Both the position numbers and the translations under genes were made by a program. A stretch of 64,000 bases of DNA from Terriglobia bacterium (lineage in GTDB: Bacteria; Acidobacteriota; Terriglobia; Terriglobales; Acidobacteriaceae), in assembly GCA_020073385.1 (NCBI GenBank), contig JAIQFH010000016.1:56672-120671 (forward strand). The letters are read 5' to 3'. The notes beneath the pieces are model-generated. The model made no database searches. It was not told where the DNA came from and saw only the letters and a list, made by a program, of their open reading frames with translations. Of the stretch, positions 28,364 through 37,240 are shown piece after piece; the first letter of the stretch is position 1; every line of letters begins with the position of its first letter.

Positions 28364-29290
28364 TCAGCGACTCTCGGCACGCATCAGAAACGAAAAGCCA
28401 TCAACCTTGTGGAGGACTTTGCCGGGCGAATCTGGCACTGCAGGAACCTTTCCCGACTGCACTTTATCGAACGCCGAAACCAACTGCGCGAGTACAGTTG
28501 GGGAAGCTACCGGAATGTTGTGCGCTCCCAGCACTAGCTTGACTTGTGGCGCCAAAGCTGCGAGGCGGCGAATCGATGCCGCATACGCAGCCAGGTCTGT
28601 TTCCGGACGGAAGAGCCAAATGGGCGCCGGATAGTACGTGTCCCCCGTAAACAGTAGTCCATTGGCGCGATCGATCAATGTAATTGCGTCGGGAGTGTGC
28701 CCAGGTGTCGTCACAACTTCGAGCTTGCGGCCGCCCAGGTCCAATCGGTCACCGTCATGAACGATGGCTGTGATTTTCCACGGGCGGGTGACGTAAGTCT
28801 TTGGATCAAATCCGGCGGGCAGCGTCCCACAGATTTGATCGGGCGTGACTTCGGCCTGCGCATCTTCCCGCGATCCCATGGCATTCTTCCGCGTGAAGTC
28901 CGTATCCATGCCGTAGATGTCGGCGAAGTCCCAATTGCCTCCGACATGATCATCGTGCGTGTGCGAGTTCAGCACCACAATCGGTAGCTTTGTCAGCTCC
29001 GAGGTCACTTTCTTGATATCGCTGATACCCATGCCGGTATCGAACAAGAGGGCACGCTTCTCGCCCAGGATCAGATAACTGATGACCTCCTCAGCCTGGT
29101 GTGGCTCGTAAATCGCGAACACGCCCGGCGCAGGTTTGTACACCTCAAACCAAGGGTCGCTCACTTTGACGCGCTCAAGCGTTTTGTATTCCGCCCTTGG
29201 AAGGGGGCGGCACCACTCCGGGATGGCAGTTTGCGCCGCCATCGTCAGCGCGGTCAGGAAAGTTGCAAGAAAAGCTGCGTGCTTTTTCAT
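28364..29290 (-). CDS. secreted MBL-fold metallo-hydrolase
   Basis: A 308-aa exported protein with the metallo-beta-lactamase fold. Signal peptide MKKHAAFLATFLTALTMAAQ; zinc motif HTHDDHVGG (about residue 110); further ligands in VTTPGHTPDAI and FTGDTYY; a last His in LVLGAHNIPV. The layout is that of glyoxalase-II-like or subclass B3-like hydrolases. The substrate is not evident; no resistance role is implied. Transcribed alone from the region facing the nicotinamidase-like gene. Confidence 0.9.
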   Translation of the reverse strand: MKKHAAFLATFLTALTMAAQTAIPEWCRPLPRAEYKTLERVKVSDPWFEVYKPAPGVFAIYEPHQAEEVISYLILGEKRALLFDTGMGISDIKKVTSELTKLPIVVLNSHTHDDHVGGNWDFADIYGMDTDFTRKNAMGSREDAQAEVTPDQICGTLPAGFDPKTYVTRPWKITAIVHDGDRLDLGGRKLEVVTTPGHTPDAITLIDRANGLLFTGDTYYPAPIWLFRPETDLAAYAASIRRLAALAPQVKLVLGAHNIPVASPTVLAQLVSAFDKVQSGKVPAVPDSPGKVLHKVDGFSFLMRAESR

Positions 29291-29396
29291 GTTGAATCGT
29301 GGCGATAGCTCGGCGTATCCAACTACGTTGCAGCCGATTCGAGAGCAATTGTAGCTGCTGAGACAAGGATGGTACGCTCACAAGTCAAGGTAAACT

Positions 29397-30011
29397 ATGA
29401 TTTCTCGTGACTTCATTTTCTGGGAAGTGGACGTACAGCGGGATTTCGTGCTGCCCGGCGGAAATCTGTATGTGCCCGGGGCAGAGAAGTTGCTGCCAAA
29501 CATTCGTCGCCTTACCGATGCCGCGCGGCAGGGGAAAGTCTTTCTTGTCTCGCACGGAGATTTCCATACTCCGAACGATCCTGAGTTCAAGGTGTTCCCG
29601 CCTCACTGCGTGAAAGACACGCCCGGCTCCGAACTGGTTCCCGAGGCTATCACGGAGAATGTCGCACGCGTTGCCAACGAGCCGGACGCGAATCTCCCCG
29701 ATGATCTCACCCGGTATCAGCAGATCCTGCTGGAAAAGCAGACATTGAGCATCTTCGAAAGCCGCCATGCTGATGCGCTGGTGAAAAGGCTGGGGAATCA
29801 AGCAGAGTTCGTCGTCTTTGGCGTGGTCACCGAATACTGTGTGAGATTCGCCGTCAAAGGCCTGCTCGAACGCGGTCGCCGTGTCGCCGTGGTCACGGAT
29901 GCTATCGAGACTTTGAAAACAGAAGAAGGCAAAAAAGCAGTTGCTGAGTTCGTCCGCCTCGGGGCAAGACTAACGACCACCGATAAGGCTCTCGCCGCCC
30001 TCGAACGGTGA
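29397..30011 (+). CDS. nicotinamidase/isochorismatase-family cysteine hydrolase
   Basis: A 204-aa cytoplasmic hydrolase. Catalytic triad residues are visible: Asp in EVDVQRDFV, Lys in LLEKQTLSIFE and Cys in VTEYCVRFAVKG. A metal site typical of nicotinamidases is also present (Asp and His in SHGDFHTP, His in FPPHCVKDTPGSEL), which favours nicotinamide deamidation for NAD recycling over isochorismate hydrolysis. AAGG lies seven bases before ATG 29397. No pncB-like gene is adjacent. Confidence 0.85.
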   Translation: MISRDFIFWEVDVQRDFVLPGGNLYVPGAEKLLPNIRRLTDAARQGKVFLVSHGDFHTPNDPEFKVFPPHCVKDTPGSELVPEAITENVARVANEPDANLPDDLTRYQQILLEKQTLSIFESRHADALVKRLGNQAEFVVFGVVTEYCVRFAVKGLLERGRRVAVVTDAIETLKTEEGKKAVAEFVRLGARLTTTDKALAALER

Positions 30012-30153
30012 GCTTGTTCTCTATGCTTGGCAGGTCGCTCGAAATCTTCGATTTGGACGGAGCTTTGAAAGCGCAGTTTTCGCCGAGGCCGCAGTCTTAA
30101 AAAACTGCAATGCGGATAAGTTGCAAACGACTTCGACACCTAAGTTTTGAAAG

Positions 30154-30207
30154 GGCGCGGCTTCAGCCGCGCCGCAATTCACGCAACCTATTCGCGGCTT
30201 TAGCCGC
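30154..30207. repeat. two palindromic hairpins
   Basis: GGCGCGGCT-TC-AGCCGCGCC (30154-30173) and GCGGCT-TT-AGCCGC (30194-30207) lie between convergent genes. They share the form GGCT-nn-AGCC with hairpins at 23037, 40469 and 42317, and may also terminate both flanking genes. Confidence 0.6.
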
Positions 30208-30231
30208 TGAGGGAAATTCCATCCCTGCCGT

Positions 30232-30528
30232 CTAGTGCCTGCCGCGATCGCGGTCGTCGCGATCGTGGTCGCCATGGTTGTGCCGCCACGTCCAATACTC
30301 CTTTTGCTCCTCGGGACGAAGTTTGCGGAAGTCGCGGCCCCGGTCGCGATGCGTCTCGTCGGCCCAGCGGCGGTAGTAGACGCCCTCGTCATCGTTCCAA
30401 ACGTGATAGTCCGTGTAGTACGGGTCGTACACCCGGTAATAGTGATGCTCACAGGCGATTCCCGCCAACGACGAAGCCAGCGCGCCAGCCAGCAACAGAG
30501 ACCGGAACGGTTGCGAACCTGAACTCAT
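30232..30528 (-). CDS. small exported Tyr/Asp/Arg-rich protein
   Basis: A 98-aa protein with an N-terminal signal sequence (MSSGSQPFRSLLLAGALASS) ending at GIAC, possibly a weak lipobox. The mature part is rich in Tyr, Asp, Arg and His (YYRVYDPYYTDYHVWND, then a DRDDRDRGRH tail). A GGGGAGG ribosome-binding site precedes ATG 30528. Composition suggests surface or metal binding, but function is unknown. Confidence 0.65.
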   Translation of the reverse strand: MSSGSQPFRSLLLAGALASSLAGIACEHHYYRVYDPYYTDYHVWNDDEGVYYRRWADETHRDRGRDFRKLRPEEQKEYWTWRHNHGDHDRDDRDRGRH

Positions 30529-30761
30529 GGTTCCTCCCCTTTGCAGTCAGAAACACTTGTGAGGCGGATTAGTTGCTGAGAAGGCAACTTCGGTTTCATG
30601 GAATTTTATGCCGCGAACGATCGGAGAAGCCCGTTCGCACAGGGGCGTGGGCAGGCGGCGGCGCCTGCGTTTACTTCCGAACTGTATTTCTTTTTCTTTC
30701 GAAACCTTTTCAATCAACGTCCACTGTAATAGACTACTGTGTCTTCTCGTGGAGGATAAGA

Positions 30762-31952
30762 TTGGGAAATCCGTTGCGCGCGCTGCTGGACTTGCCGGAA
30801 CAGGAGCGAGTCGATCGCGGCTTGGAACATACGCCGTGCGAAATCTGGCAGCAGCCGGACACGTGGGGCACGACATTCCGCATCTGCTCTGAGCGAGAGC
30901 GCGAGCTGAATGAGGCTCTGCGGCGTGCGGGAATCGGCCGCGGCACGGCGTCGCCGACGGTCTACCTGGTCGGCGCAGGCACCTCCGACTATGCCGGTCG
31001 TGCTCTTGCGCCCCTGCTGCGTCGACGCTGGGGATGCGATGCCTGGGCTGTGCCCTCGACTACTCTGCTTACCGATTTCGAACAGTTCCACTCTGCCGGC
31101 AAAGAATATCTTTGGATTTCATTTTCTCGTTCGGGAGATAGTCCGGAAGGCGTGGCAGCTCTCGAGCGTGCGCTGCAGCGGAGCGGTGCGATTCACCATC
31201 TGGTGATTACTTGCAACCAGAAAGGACGGATGGCGGAACTTTGCGCTCGCCATCCCGAGCGCGCGCTGGCACTCGTGCTTGACGACGCGGTCAACGACCG
31301 CGGCCTGGCCATGACCAGTTCCTTCACCAACATGTTGGTCGCGGGCCAATGCGTTGCGCATCTCGATGATCTCGAAGAATTCGGTGCGGTCGTTTCGGGC
31401 TTATCCGCATGCGGCCGTCAGTTTCTTCCCATCGCAGCCGAAACTGCGGCCGAAGTCACTTCGCTGGGATGTGCGCGCGCCTGCTTCGTGGGATCGGGAG
31501 TGCTGCGCGGCGTGGCCGATGAATGTGCGCTGAAGGTCGTCGAGTTAACCGCCGGGAAAGTGACCACCCTGGCCGAAACTCCGCTGGGCCTGCGTCACGG
31601 CCCCATGTCGAGTGTGGACGGGGAAACACTCTTCGTTGCATTTCTCTCCAGCGATGCCCGTCGTCGCGGCTATGAACTCGATCTGCTCCGCGAGATCGAT
31701 CGCAAGCGCCTCGGCCGCGTCCGACTGGTGGTGACAGCCGGAGACGGCGCCGACGTCTCGGAACTCGCTGACTACCGCCTGCCTCTGAACTGCCCCATGG
31801 ATCTTCCCGACTGCTACCGTCCCGTGCTCGACGTGATGCTCGGCCAACTCCTCGGCTTGTTCGCCTCCCTCCGCTGCGGTCTCAAGCCCGACCAACCAAG
31901 CCCCACAGGGGCCATCACCCGCGTCGTGCAGCCAATCAAGCTGTATTCGTAG
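30762..31952 (+). CDS. SIS-domain sugar isomerase/deaminase, AgaS-like
   Basis: A 396-aa enzyme of the sugar isomerase group, with two SIS domains (about 40-200 and 220-370). Key stretches are VYLVGAGTSDYAGRALAPLLRR, LWISFSRSGDSPEGVAAL, AMTSSFTNMLVAGQ and LGLRHGPMSSVDGETLFVAFLS, all matching AgaS, which acts on tagatose- or galactosamine-6-phosphate. The start is TTG 30762 with GGAGG seven bases before; the open frame goes back to 30573 but contains a GC-rich hairpin (30651-30668) in the likely leader. No sugar transporter or kinase is adjacent, so the physiological amino sugar is unknown. Confidence 0.83.
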   Translation: MGNPLRALLDLPEQERVDRGLEHTPCEIWQQPDTWGTTFRICSERERELNEALRRAGIGRGTASPTVYLVGAGTSDYAGRALAPLLRRRWGCDAWAVPSTTLLTDFEQFHSAGKEYLWISFSRSGDSPEGVAALERALQRSGAIHHLVITCNQKGRMAELCARHPERALALVLDDAVNDRGLAMTSSFTNMLVAGQCVAHLDDLEEFGAVVSGLSACGRQFLPIAAETAAEVTSLGCARACFVGSGVLRGVADECALKVVELTAGKVTTLAETPLGLRHGPMSSVDGETLFVAFLSSDARRRGYELDLLREIDRKRLGRVRLVVTAGDGADVSELADYRLPLNCPMDLPDCYRPVLDVMLGQLLGLFASLRCGLKPDQPSPTGAITRVVQPIKLYS

Positions 31953-31995
31953 CCGGATCGATTCCACTACAATCCCTCCCAGCGGAGGAAGAACT

Positions 31996-32358
31996 ATGGC
32001 GCGACCATTTTCTTCGGGCGGGGCAAATTATGTCGGCGTCCGCGATCTCGCAACTTCAGTATCTTGGTACAAGGACAAGCTCGGATTGCGCGAAATCGAC
32101 CTCGAAATGGATGACTCCGAGGGATGCACTGCGCTTGGCTTCTCCGACGACGAATATATCGTTGAACTCGGACCGCCAGGCAAGCCCACCGAAGAACTCA
32201 GACCTATTCTCTTCACAAAGAACATTCAGAAGGCCCGGGACTACGTAAGTTCGCGTGGAGCCACACTCGGCCCAAATGAACGAGATGCACAAGGCACAAC
32301 CTATTTCGAAATCCGAGATCTCGAAGGCAATGTGATTGAGATTTGCGAGGAACCTTGA
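31996..32358 (+). CDS. VOC (glyoxalase-fold) family protein
   Basis: A 120-aa single-module glyoxalase/bleomycin-resistance fold protein. Typical features are NYVGVRDLATSVSWYKDKLGLRE at the N-terminus and FEIRDLEGNVIEICEE at the C-terminus, the latter bearing a probable metal-ligating Glu. A strong GGAGG ribosome-binding site precedes the ATG. The substrate is unknown. Confidence 0.85.
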   Translation: MARPFSSGGANYVGVRDLATSVSWYKDKLGLREIDLEMDDSEGCTALGFSDDEYIVELGPPGKPTEELRPILFTKNIQKARDYVSSRGATLGPNERDAQGTTYFEIRDLEGNVIEICEEP

Positions 32359-32457
32359 CCTGTATTTTGATAGCTCGCGAGTTGTACCGTATGCGGATTC
32401 TTTTTTCACTAGACGTGGGACGCGGTAAGATGCTGCCTATCGACTGCGGAGGCCACC

Positions 32458-33450
32458 ATGAGTAAGGAAATCTCTCGCCGGGAATTTCTCGAGAACGTCG
32501 GAATGGGTGCTGCGGCTGGCACCAGCCTTTTGCTGCTGAAGGATATCGCCGGCGCTGAACCGGCGAAGAACGTCCTTCCCTCACGCACATTAGGAAGAAC
32601 AGGTGCCAAAGTCTCGATCCTCGCATTCGGTTGCGGCAGCCGCTTCCTGATGTACAAAGATGTCGACAGCGCCACAGCCATCCTTAATCACGCGATCGAT
32701 CTGGGTATCACCTATCTCGACACGGCGTACGCCTACGGCGATGGCGAGAGCGAAACCCGCGTCGGCCGCGTGTTGGCCACGCGCCGCAAAGACGTCTGGC
32801 TGGCCACGAAGATTCCCGATCGCAGCCGCGATGAATTCCTGCGTCGATTGGAAGCCAGTCTGAAACGCCTGCAGACCGATCATGTCGATCTGGTTCACAT
32901 CCACAGCCTCGGCCAGGCCGATGATCTCGAGAAGATCGAGGCCAAAGACGGTGCACTGAAGGGCCTGATGGAAGCTCGCGAGCAGAAAATGGCTCGCTTC
33001 GCCGGCATGACCAGCCACACCAACGGTGAAGTGATGGCTAAGGCAATCGAGCGGCACGACCTCGACTGCGTGCAAATGGCGCTCAACGCATCGCGCAACG
33101 GCCGGTTCGAAGAGCTTGCGCTCCCAGCGGCCAACGCTAAGAACTTGGGCGTGATCGCGATGAAAGTAACTGGGCAGGAATTTCTTGTGGGCGAAGGAGC
33201 AGGGAAGGCCGACATGAGTTCGCTGCTACGCTATTCGATGAGCTTGCCCGTGACGACCGCGGTCGTGGGAATGCCGAAACCAGAAATGCTGGCCCACAAC
33301 GTCGAGACCGCACGGTCGTTTTCGGCTCTCAACGATCAGGAGAAAGACCAGCTAAGGCAGAAACTCAACGGATCCCGCGAGGGCCTGGAGAAGCGCCTGG
33401 TTGGCCACTGCGATGGGCCAACGCAGAATCCCGAAGTGTTCTGGGCTTAG
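32458..33450 (+). CDS. Tat-exported aldo/keto reductase
   Basis: A 330-aa protein with a twin-arginine signal (SRREFLENVGMGAAAG) followed by an aldo/keto reductase barrel. Barrel motifs: LGRTGAKVSILAFGCG, LDTAYAYGDGESETRVG (catalytic Asp and Tyr), VWLATKIPDRSR (Lys) and VDLVHIHSLG (His). Export of a folded NADPH-type enzyme is unusual because nicotinamide cofactors are not abundant in the periplasm, but Tat-linked reductases of this kind are common in Acidobacteriota. GGAGG lies five bases before ATG. Confidence 0.88.
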   Translation: MSKEISRREFLENVGMGAAAGTSLLLLKDIAGAEPAKNVLPSRTLGRTGAKVSILAFGCGSRFLMYKDVDSATAILNHAIDLGITYLDTAYAYGDGESETRVGRVLATRRKDVWLATKIPDRSRDEFLRRLEASLKRLQTDHVDLVHIHSLGQADDLEKIEAKDGALKGLMEAREQKMARFAGMTSHTNGEVMAKAIERHDLDCVQMALNASRNGRFEELALPAANAKNLGVIAMKVTGQEFLVGEGAGKADMSSLLRYSMSLPVTTAVVGMPKPEMLAHNVETARSFSALNDQEKDQLRQKLNGSREGLEKRLVGHCDGPTQNPEVFWA

Positions 33451-33462
33451 CGCTGTAATTCT

Positions 33463-34578
33463 TCACGCCCCGAGCGGTGTCGAAGTCGGTTCGTACGGGC
33501 AGAACGGGTCGGTGCCGAGCGCGTCCCCGGTGTAGGCGAAGGCGCGGGCGCGCGATCCGCCGCAGATGTGGCTGTACTCGCACGCGCCACACTTGCCGTG
33601 GAACTGATCGGGTGAGTGCAATCCGCGGAAGATCTCGGAGTTGCGATAGATGTCGACGAGCGAATCGACGCGCACGTTGCCGCAGCGCAGCGGCAGGAAT
33701 CCCGAAGGATAAATCTCGCCGAGGTTCGAGACGAAAACGATGCCGTGTCCGTCGCGAATCTGGAATCCGTGATACACCGAGCTCGACTTCATCTCCGGTG
33801 CATGCATTCCCGACCCACGCATCGTCTCAATCGCGATGCGGCGATAGGACGGAGCTTCGGTTGTCTTGACCTGGAAAAGTGAGTGCTGCGATAGCTCAAA
33901 CACCCAGCGCATGATGCGTTCCCCTTCTGCGGGCGATACTTCATTCAGCGCCTTACCTCGTCCGACGGAGATCAGCATGAACAGGCTCCAGCGCATGACG
34001 GGAAATTCGCGGGACAGCAACTCGTTGATCGCGGGCAGATCATCGGCAGTCTCTTCGGCAACGAGCGTGTTGACCTGGATCGGGAGACCGAGGCGTCCGC
34101 AATGGCGTGCGGCTTCCATGGTGCGGTCAAACGTTCCGGGAACGGCGCGAATCGCGTCGTGCTTCTCGGCGCAGGAGCCGTCGAGGCTCAGGCCGAGGCT
34201 CTGAATTCCATGAGCCTTCAGCTTGTCGATCGCATCATTCGTCAACTCAGGCGTGGCGCTCGGAGTAATCGAGACTTCGAGCCCCAATCCGTTGGCGTAA
34301 TCGATGAGCGAATAGATATCGCGGCGGCTAAGCGGATCGCCTCCGGTGAGAATCAAATGGGGAAGGGGATTGCCGAACTCGACCAACTGGTTCAGGAAGC
34401 GCTTGCTCTGCTCGGTGCTGAGCTCCAGTGGATTCGCCGTGGGCATCGCCTCGGCGCGGCAATGCTTGCAGGCCAAGCCGCAAGCCTGGGTCATCTCCCA
34501 GTAGACGAGCAGTGGATTTTTGGAAAAATCATGAGCCACATGGCCCATTTTTGGAGTAGTGCCTGCAACAACTGCCAT
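33463..34578 (-). CDS. radical SAM/SPASM protein, NirJ/AhbD/PqqE-like
   Basis: A 371-aa radical enzyme. The [4Fe-4S]-SAM motif is CGLACKHC near residue 35; ILTGGDPL is the SAM-contacting GGE-like motif; SLGLSLDGSCAEKHDAIR is a conserved barrel strand. The C-terminal SPASM region (about 290-360) has cysteines in PLRCGNVRVD, GKCGACEYSHICGG and DPFC for auxiliary clusters. The closest groups modify haem (NirJ, AhbD) or peptides (PqqE). AAGGGGG precedes ATG 34578, and an FNR/CRP-type palindrome sits about 87 bases upstream, which favours a redox-regulated haem role. No precursor peptide gene is seen. Confidence 0.83.
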   Translation of the reverse strand: MAVVAGTTPKMGHVAHDFSKNPLLVYWEMTQACGLACKHCRAEAMPTANPLELSTEQSKRFLNQLVEFGNPLPHLILTGGDPLSRRDIYSLIDYANGLGLEVSITPSATPELTNDAIDKLKAHGIQSLGLSLDGSCAEKHDAIRAVPGTFDRTMEAARHCGRLGLPIQVNTLVAEETADDLPAINELLSREFPVMRWSLFMLISVGRGKALNEVSPAEGERIMRWVFELSQHSLFQVKTTEAPSYRRIAIETMRGSGMHAPEMKSSSVYHGFQIRDGHGIVFVSNLGEIYPSGFLPLRCGNVRVDSLVDIYRNSEIFRGLHSPDQFHGKCGACEYSHICGGSRARAFAYTGDALGTDPFCPYEPTSTPLGA

Positions 34579-34656
34579 GACGAACCCCCTTCGGCGACTA
34601 GCTAGGAAAGAACACCCACAAGCAAGTCTTAGGGTAGTTTCGGGTCTGTAAAAAGG

Positions 34657-34674
34657 CTGTGATTTGAATCACAG
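34657..34674 (-). promoter_or_regulatory. CRP/FNR-family operator
   Basis: CTGTGATTTGAATCACAG is an 8-2-8 perfect palindrome matching TGTGA-N6-TCACA. Its centre lies about 41 bases upstream of a transcription start predicted from TACCCT (minus strand, 34636-34631), the class II activator spacing for the radical SAM gene. The core GTGATT-nn-AATCAC recurs at 60171-60184. Confidence 0.65.
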
Positions 34675-35239
34675 GGGGTCGTGACAGGTCTCGCAGAAGG
34701 GGCAGTACTTGGCACCCGGTTCTCATTTCTCAGTTCGTCGGGACCATCCTGAGAAGGTCACTGATTAATACCCCCTCCCCCTCCCGGTCTATTGGAATCA
34801 TGGAGTTAGGGGGAAATCGAAAATAAGATCTTGGGCTTTAATCACTTGCGGGCAAAATCTTGAGCCCGTGTGACTTACAGCCGATCATCGATTTCCGATC
34901 GTCTGTGCCATTATTACGGAGTGAGATTTCTCAGTCAAGGTTAAGTGAACATCCGGAAGAATGTTCTGTGGAAAAAGTCGCGCTAAGGACGCGGCCTGGA
35001 ACGACGAGTGAAAATAGGGCGCTAGCGCTCAAAACCCGGTTCGGGGAAGAAGTTGAGCGTAAAGAGATGTTGCACTTCACCATCCTGTTGAAACGCAGCC
35101 AGCCTCGCAGCATTCATTGACTTGGCGCGTTCCAGACTTGGATTTCAACCCATTATTGGGGACAACGTTGTACTGCAGGGTGTTGTCGTTGGTGTGTTTT
35201 TTCAAGGGCCTCAACTCCAAATAATTTCGAGCGTAAACT
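34675..35239. other. long intergenic region without a convincing gene
   Basis: It separates the divergent radical SAM gene and the ATPase/winged-helix regulator. A 86-codon open frame (34860-35120) lacks a ribosome-binding site and resembles no family. TTGACT at 35118-35123 could be a -35 box, but no good -10 follows at 16-18 bases. A long regulated leader or an unrecognised small RNA is possible. Confidence 0.4.
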
Positions 35240-37207
35240 GTGCCCATGCCCCTAGGAGAGAGATTGGAACGGCGTGCGGTTGAAGCACTAGTTGGCCGCC
35301 GCGCAGAGCTCGAGCGGTTGGAGGCTTTTGCCTTAGGAGATGAACCGCTGGTGATGCATATTCAGGGCATCCCGGGCATAGGAAAAACTCACCTGCTGAA
35401 TGCGCTGGCGGCAAGTATGGGCGGAAAGGGCGTTTTCGTAGTGCGGATCGACGCCCGCTGGTGCGAGCCTTCCCCGGCGGCCTTGTGCCGAGCGATCTGC
35501 AGGGAGATTGGTGCCCCGGAGTTTGAAGAATCCCCAGTAGTGGCAAAGAGTCTCTCGGACGGGGCCAAGCGAACTCTCCTGGTGCTCGACAGTTACGAAT
35601 CTTTCCGTCTGCTGGACTCCTGGCTAAGGCAGGTTTTTCTGCCCTTGCTCGGCGACAGTGTGCGCACCATCCTGTCCAGTCGCGAACCACCCCGACCAGC
35701 TTGGCGTATTGCCCCGGCGTGGAGAGGCCTATTTGATTCGATGCTCCTGGAAATATTTTCTCCGGAAGTGGCTCTAGAGTATCTGACCGCGGAGGGCGTG
35801 CCGGAGGGCAGCGCGCGGGAGTTGAATCGGGTTGCGCGCGGGCATCCGTTGGCACTTTCCCTGGGATCGGCACTCTACTTCGCGGGCGGGCAGGTGCGTG
35901 GGAGCGCGGCTACTCGTCATCAGGTACTGGAGCATATGGCGGAGCTCTTTCTGGAGGACGCCGATTCGGCAACCAGACAAGTCGTACAGGCCGCCTGCCT
36001 GGTCCGAACAGCCACCGCACCGCTACTGGCGGCCATGCTGCCAGATATCCCGGCCGATGAGGCGCTGGACCGGCTGCGTGCGCTGCCGTTTGTTAGGGTA
36101 GGTCCTCACGGACTGCTGGTGCATGAAGCCGTTCGCGGGGCGGTGACGGCTGCGCTCAAGTCCCGTGATCCCGTGCGATACCAGGCGTACCGCCGCGCAG
36201 CTTCGCAGGCTGTGCGTGACCGATACAGGCAGGCACCGCGATCCGACCACTGGCGTTGCACGGCGGATGTGCTCTACCTGCTGGAAAACGAGAACCTACG
36301 CGAAGGTTTCTTCCCCACAACGGAGAGCCCGGTTTCCGTCGAACCAGCCCGCGCCGACGACTGGACATCCATTTCAGCGATCATTCACAGCCTCGATGGG
36401 CCACAGTCGCGGCAAGCGCTGGAGCAATGGTGGCACTACCATCCGGAGTCATTCTTTGTCGTGCGGGATGAACATGGCGGGGTGCAAGGTTTCTACCAGG
36501 CAATTGTGGCATCGAAGGTTCACAAAAATGTGATTGGGAGAGACCCGCTTGCGGCAAGCTGGGCCAGGGACCTACCGCGTTCAGAAGATAGGGCCGCCAC
36601 TCTCTGGCTGCGGCGTTCCTTGGATCGCGACACGGGAGAAGGGCCGTCATCTGGCCAGGCGGCCTGCTGGCTCGACATCAAACGTACTTATTTGGAACTG
36701 CGTCCGCGGCTGCGCTGGGTCTATACCTGCTACTGTGATGCGGAGCTATATCGCCGCTCCTTCGAGCAATTGGGATTCCGGCTGGCGGACGAAGGCCGCC
36801 CGCTCCTCGACAGGGTTATGCAACACACATTTCGTCTCGACATGGGAGTGGATTCAGTCGATGGCTGGCTTGGCAACCTACTTGCCCAGGAAACCGGCAC
36901 GGCAACAGGCGAGGCTGCGGGTCACTCGCCATTGCTGGATGAGCAAGCGCGTGAGTTAGTGGTGAGCGGAAGCCGAATTGGCCTGACCCCGCTTGAGTTC
37001 GGAGTCTTCGCATATCTTGTGGCCAGGCCGAACAGGGCTGTGGCTCGCTACGAACTAGTGGAGGCAGTCTGGGGATATGGAAAGGAAGCGTCAACCAGCA
37101 ACGTGGTTGAAACGGTGGTGCGCTCTGTCCGACAGAAGCTAGGAGCGCACCGGAACGCGCTGGAGACGGTGCGGGGAGTTGGCTACCGATATCGGCCAAC
37201 AACCTGA
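35240..37207 (+). CDS. STAND-type ATPase / GNAT-like / winged-helix regulator
   Basis: A protein of about 655 aa with three parts. (1) An N-terminal P-loop NTPase (about 15-300): Walker A GIPGIGKT, Walker B TLLVLDSYE, sensor-like ILSSREPP and the GHPLALSLG motif shared by NB-ARC/STAND ATPases. (2) A middle region (about 375-535) resembling a GNAT acyltransferase fold: RADDWTSISAIIHSL, FFVVRDEHGGVQGFYQAIV, YRRSFEQLGFRLA. (3) A C-terminal OmpR/PhoB-type winged helix (about 555-650): LTPLEFGVFAYLVARPNRAV and NVVETVVRSVRQKLG, ending VRGVGYRY. This suggests an ATP-dependent, ligand-sensing DNA-binding switch. It starts at GTG 35240 or ATG 35246, and is convergent, 33 bases apart, with the methyltransferase operon. 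Confidence 0.82.
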   Translation: MPMPLGERLERRAVEALVGRRAELERLEAFALGDEPLVMHIQGIPGIGKTHLLNALAASMGGKGVFVVRIDARWCEPSPAALCRAICREIGAPEFEESPVVAKSLSDGAKRTLLVLDSYESFRLLDSWLRQVFLPLLGDSVRTILSSREPPRPAWRIAPAWRGLFDSMLLEIFSPEVALEYLTAEGVPEGSARELNRVARGHPLALSLGSALYFAGGQVRGSAATRHQVLEHMAELFLEDADSATRQVVQAACLVRTATAPLLAAMLPDIPADEALDRLRALPFVRVGPHGLLVHEAVRGAVTAALKSRDPVRYQAYRRAASQAVRDRYRQAPRSDHWRCTADVLYLLENENLREGFFPTTESPVSVEPARADDWTSISAIIHSLDGPQSRQALEQWWHYHPESFFVVRDEHGGVQGFYQAIVASKVHKNVIGRDPLAASWARDLPRSEDRAATLWLRRSLDRDTGEGPSSGQAACWLDIKRTYLELRPRLRWVYTCYCDAELYRRSFEQLGFRLADEGRPLLDRVMQHTFRLDMGVDSVDGWLGNLLAQETGTATGEAAGHSPLLDEQARELVVSGSRIGLTPLEFGVFAYLVARPNRAVARYELVEAVWGYGKEASTSNVVETVVRSVRQKLGAHRNALETVRGVGYRYRPTT

Positions 37208-37240
37208 ACTTGCGCTCCCCGCACGGGGTTGAATGGTAGT

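Noticed and set aside
30021..30452. Thr-rich open frame on the minus strand
   Set aside because: Low-complexity shadow of the small Tyr/Asp-rich gene and of adjacent palindromes.
34860..35120. Small open frame upstream of the ATPase/winged-helix regulator
   Set aside because: No ribosome-binding site, no family resemblance and irregular composition; kept only as part of the intergenic description.
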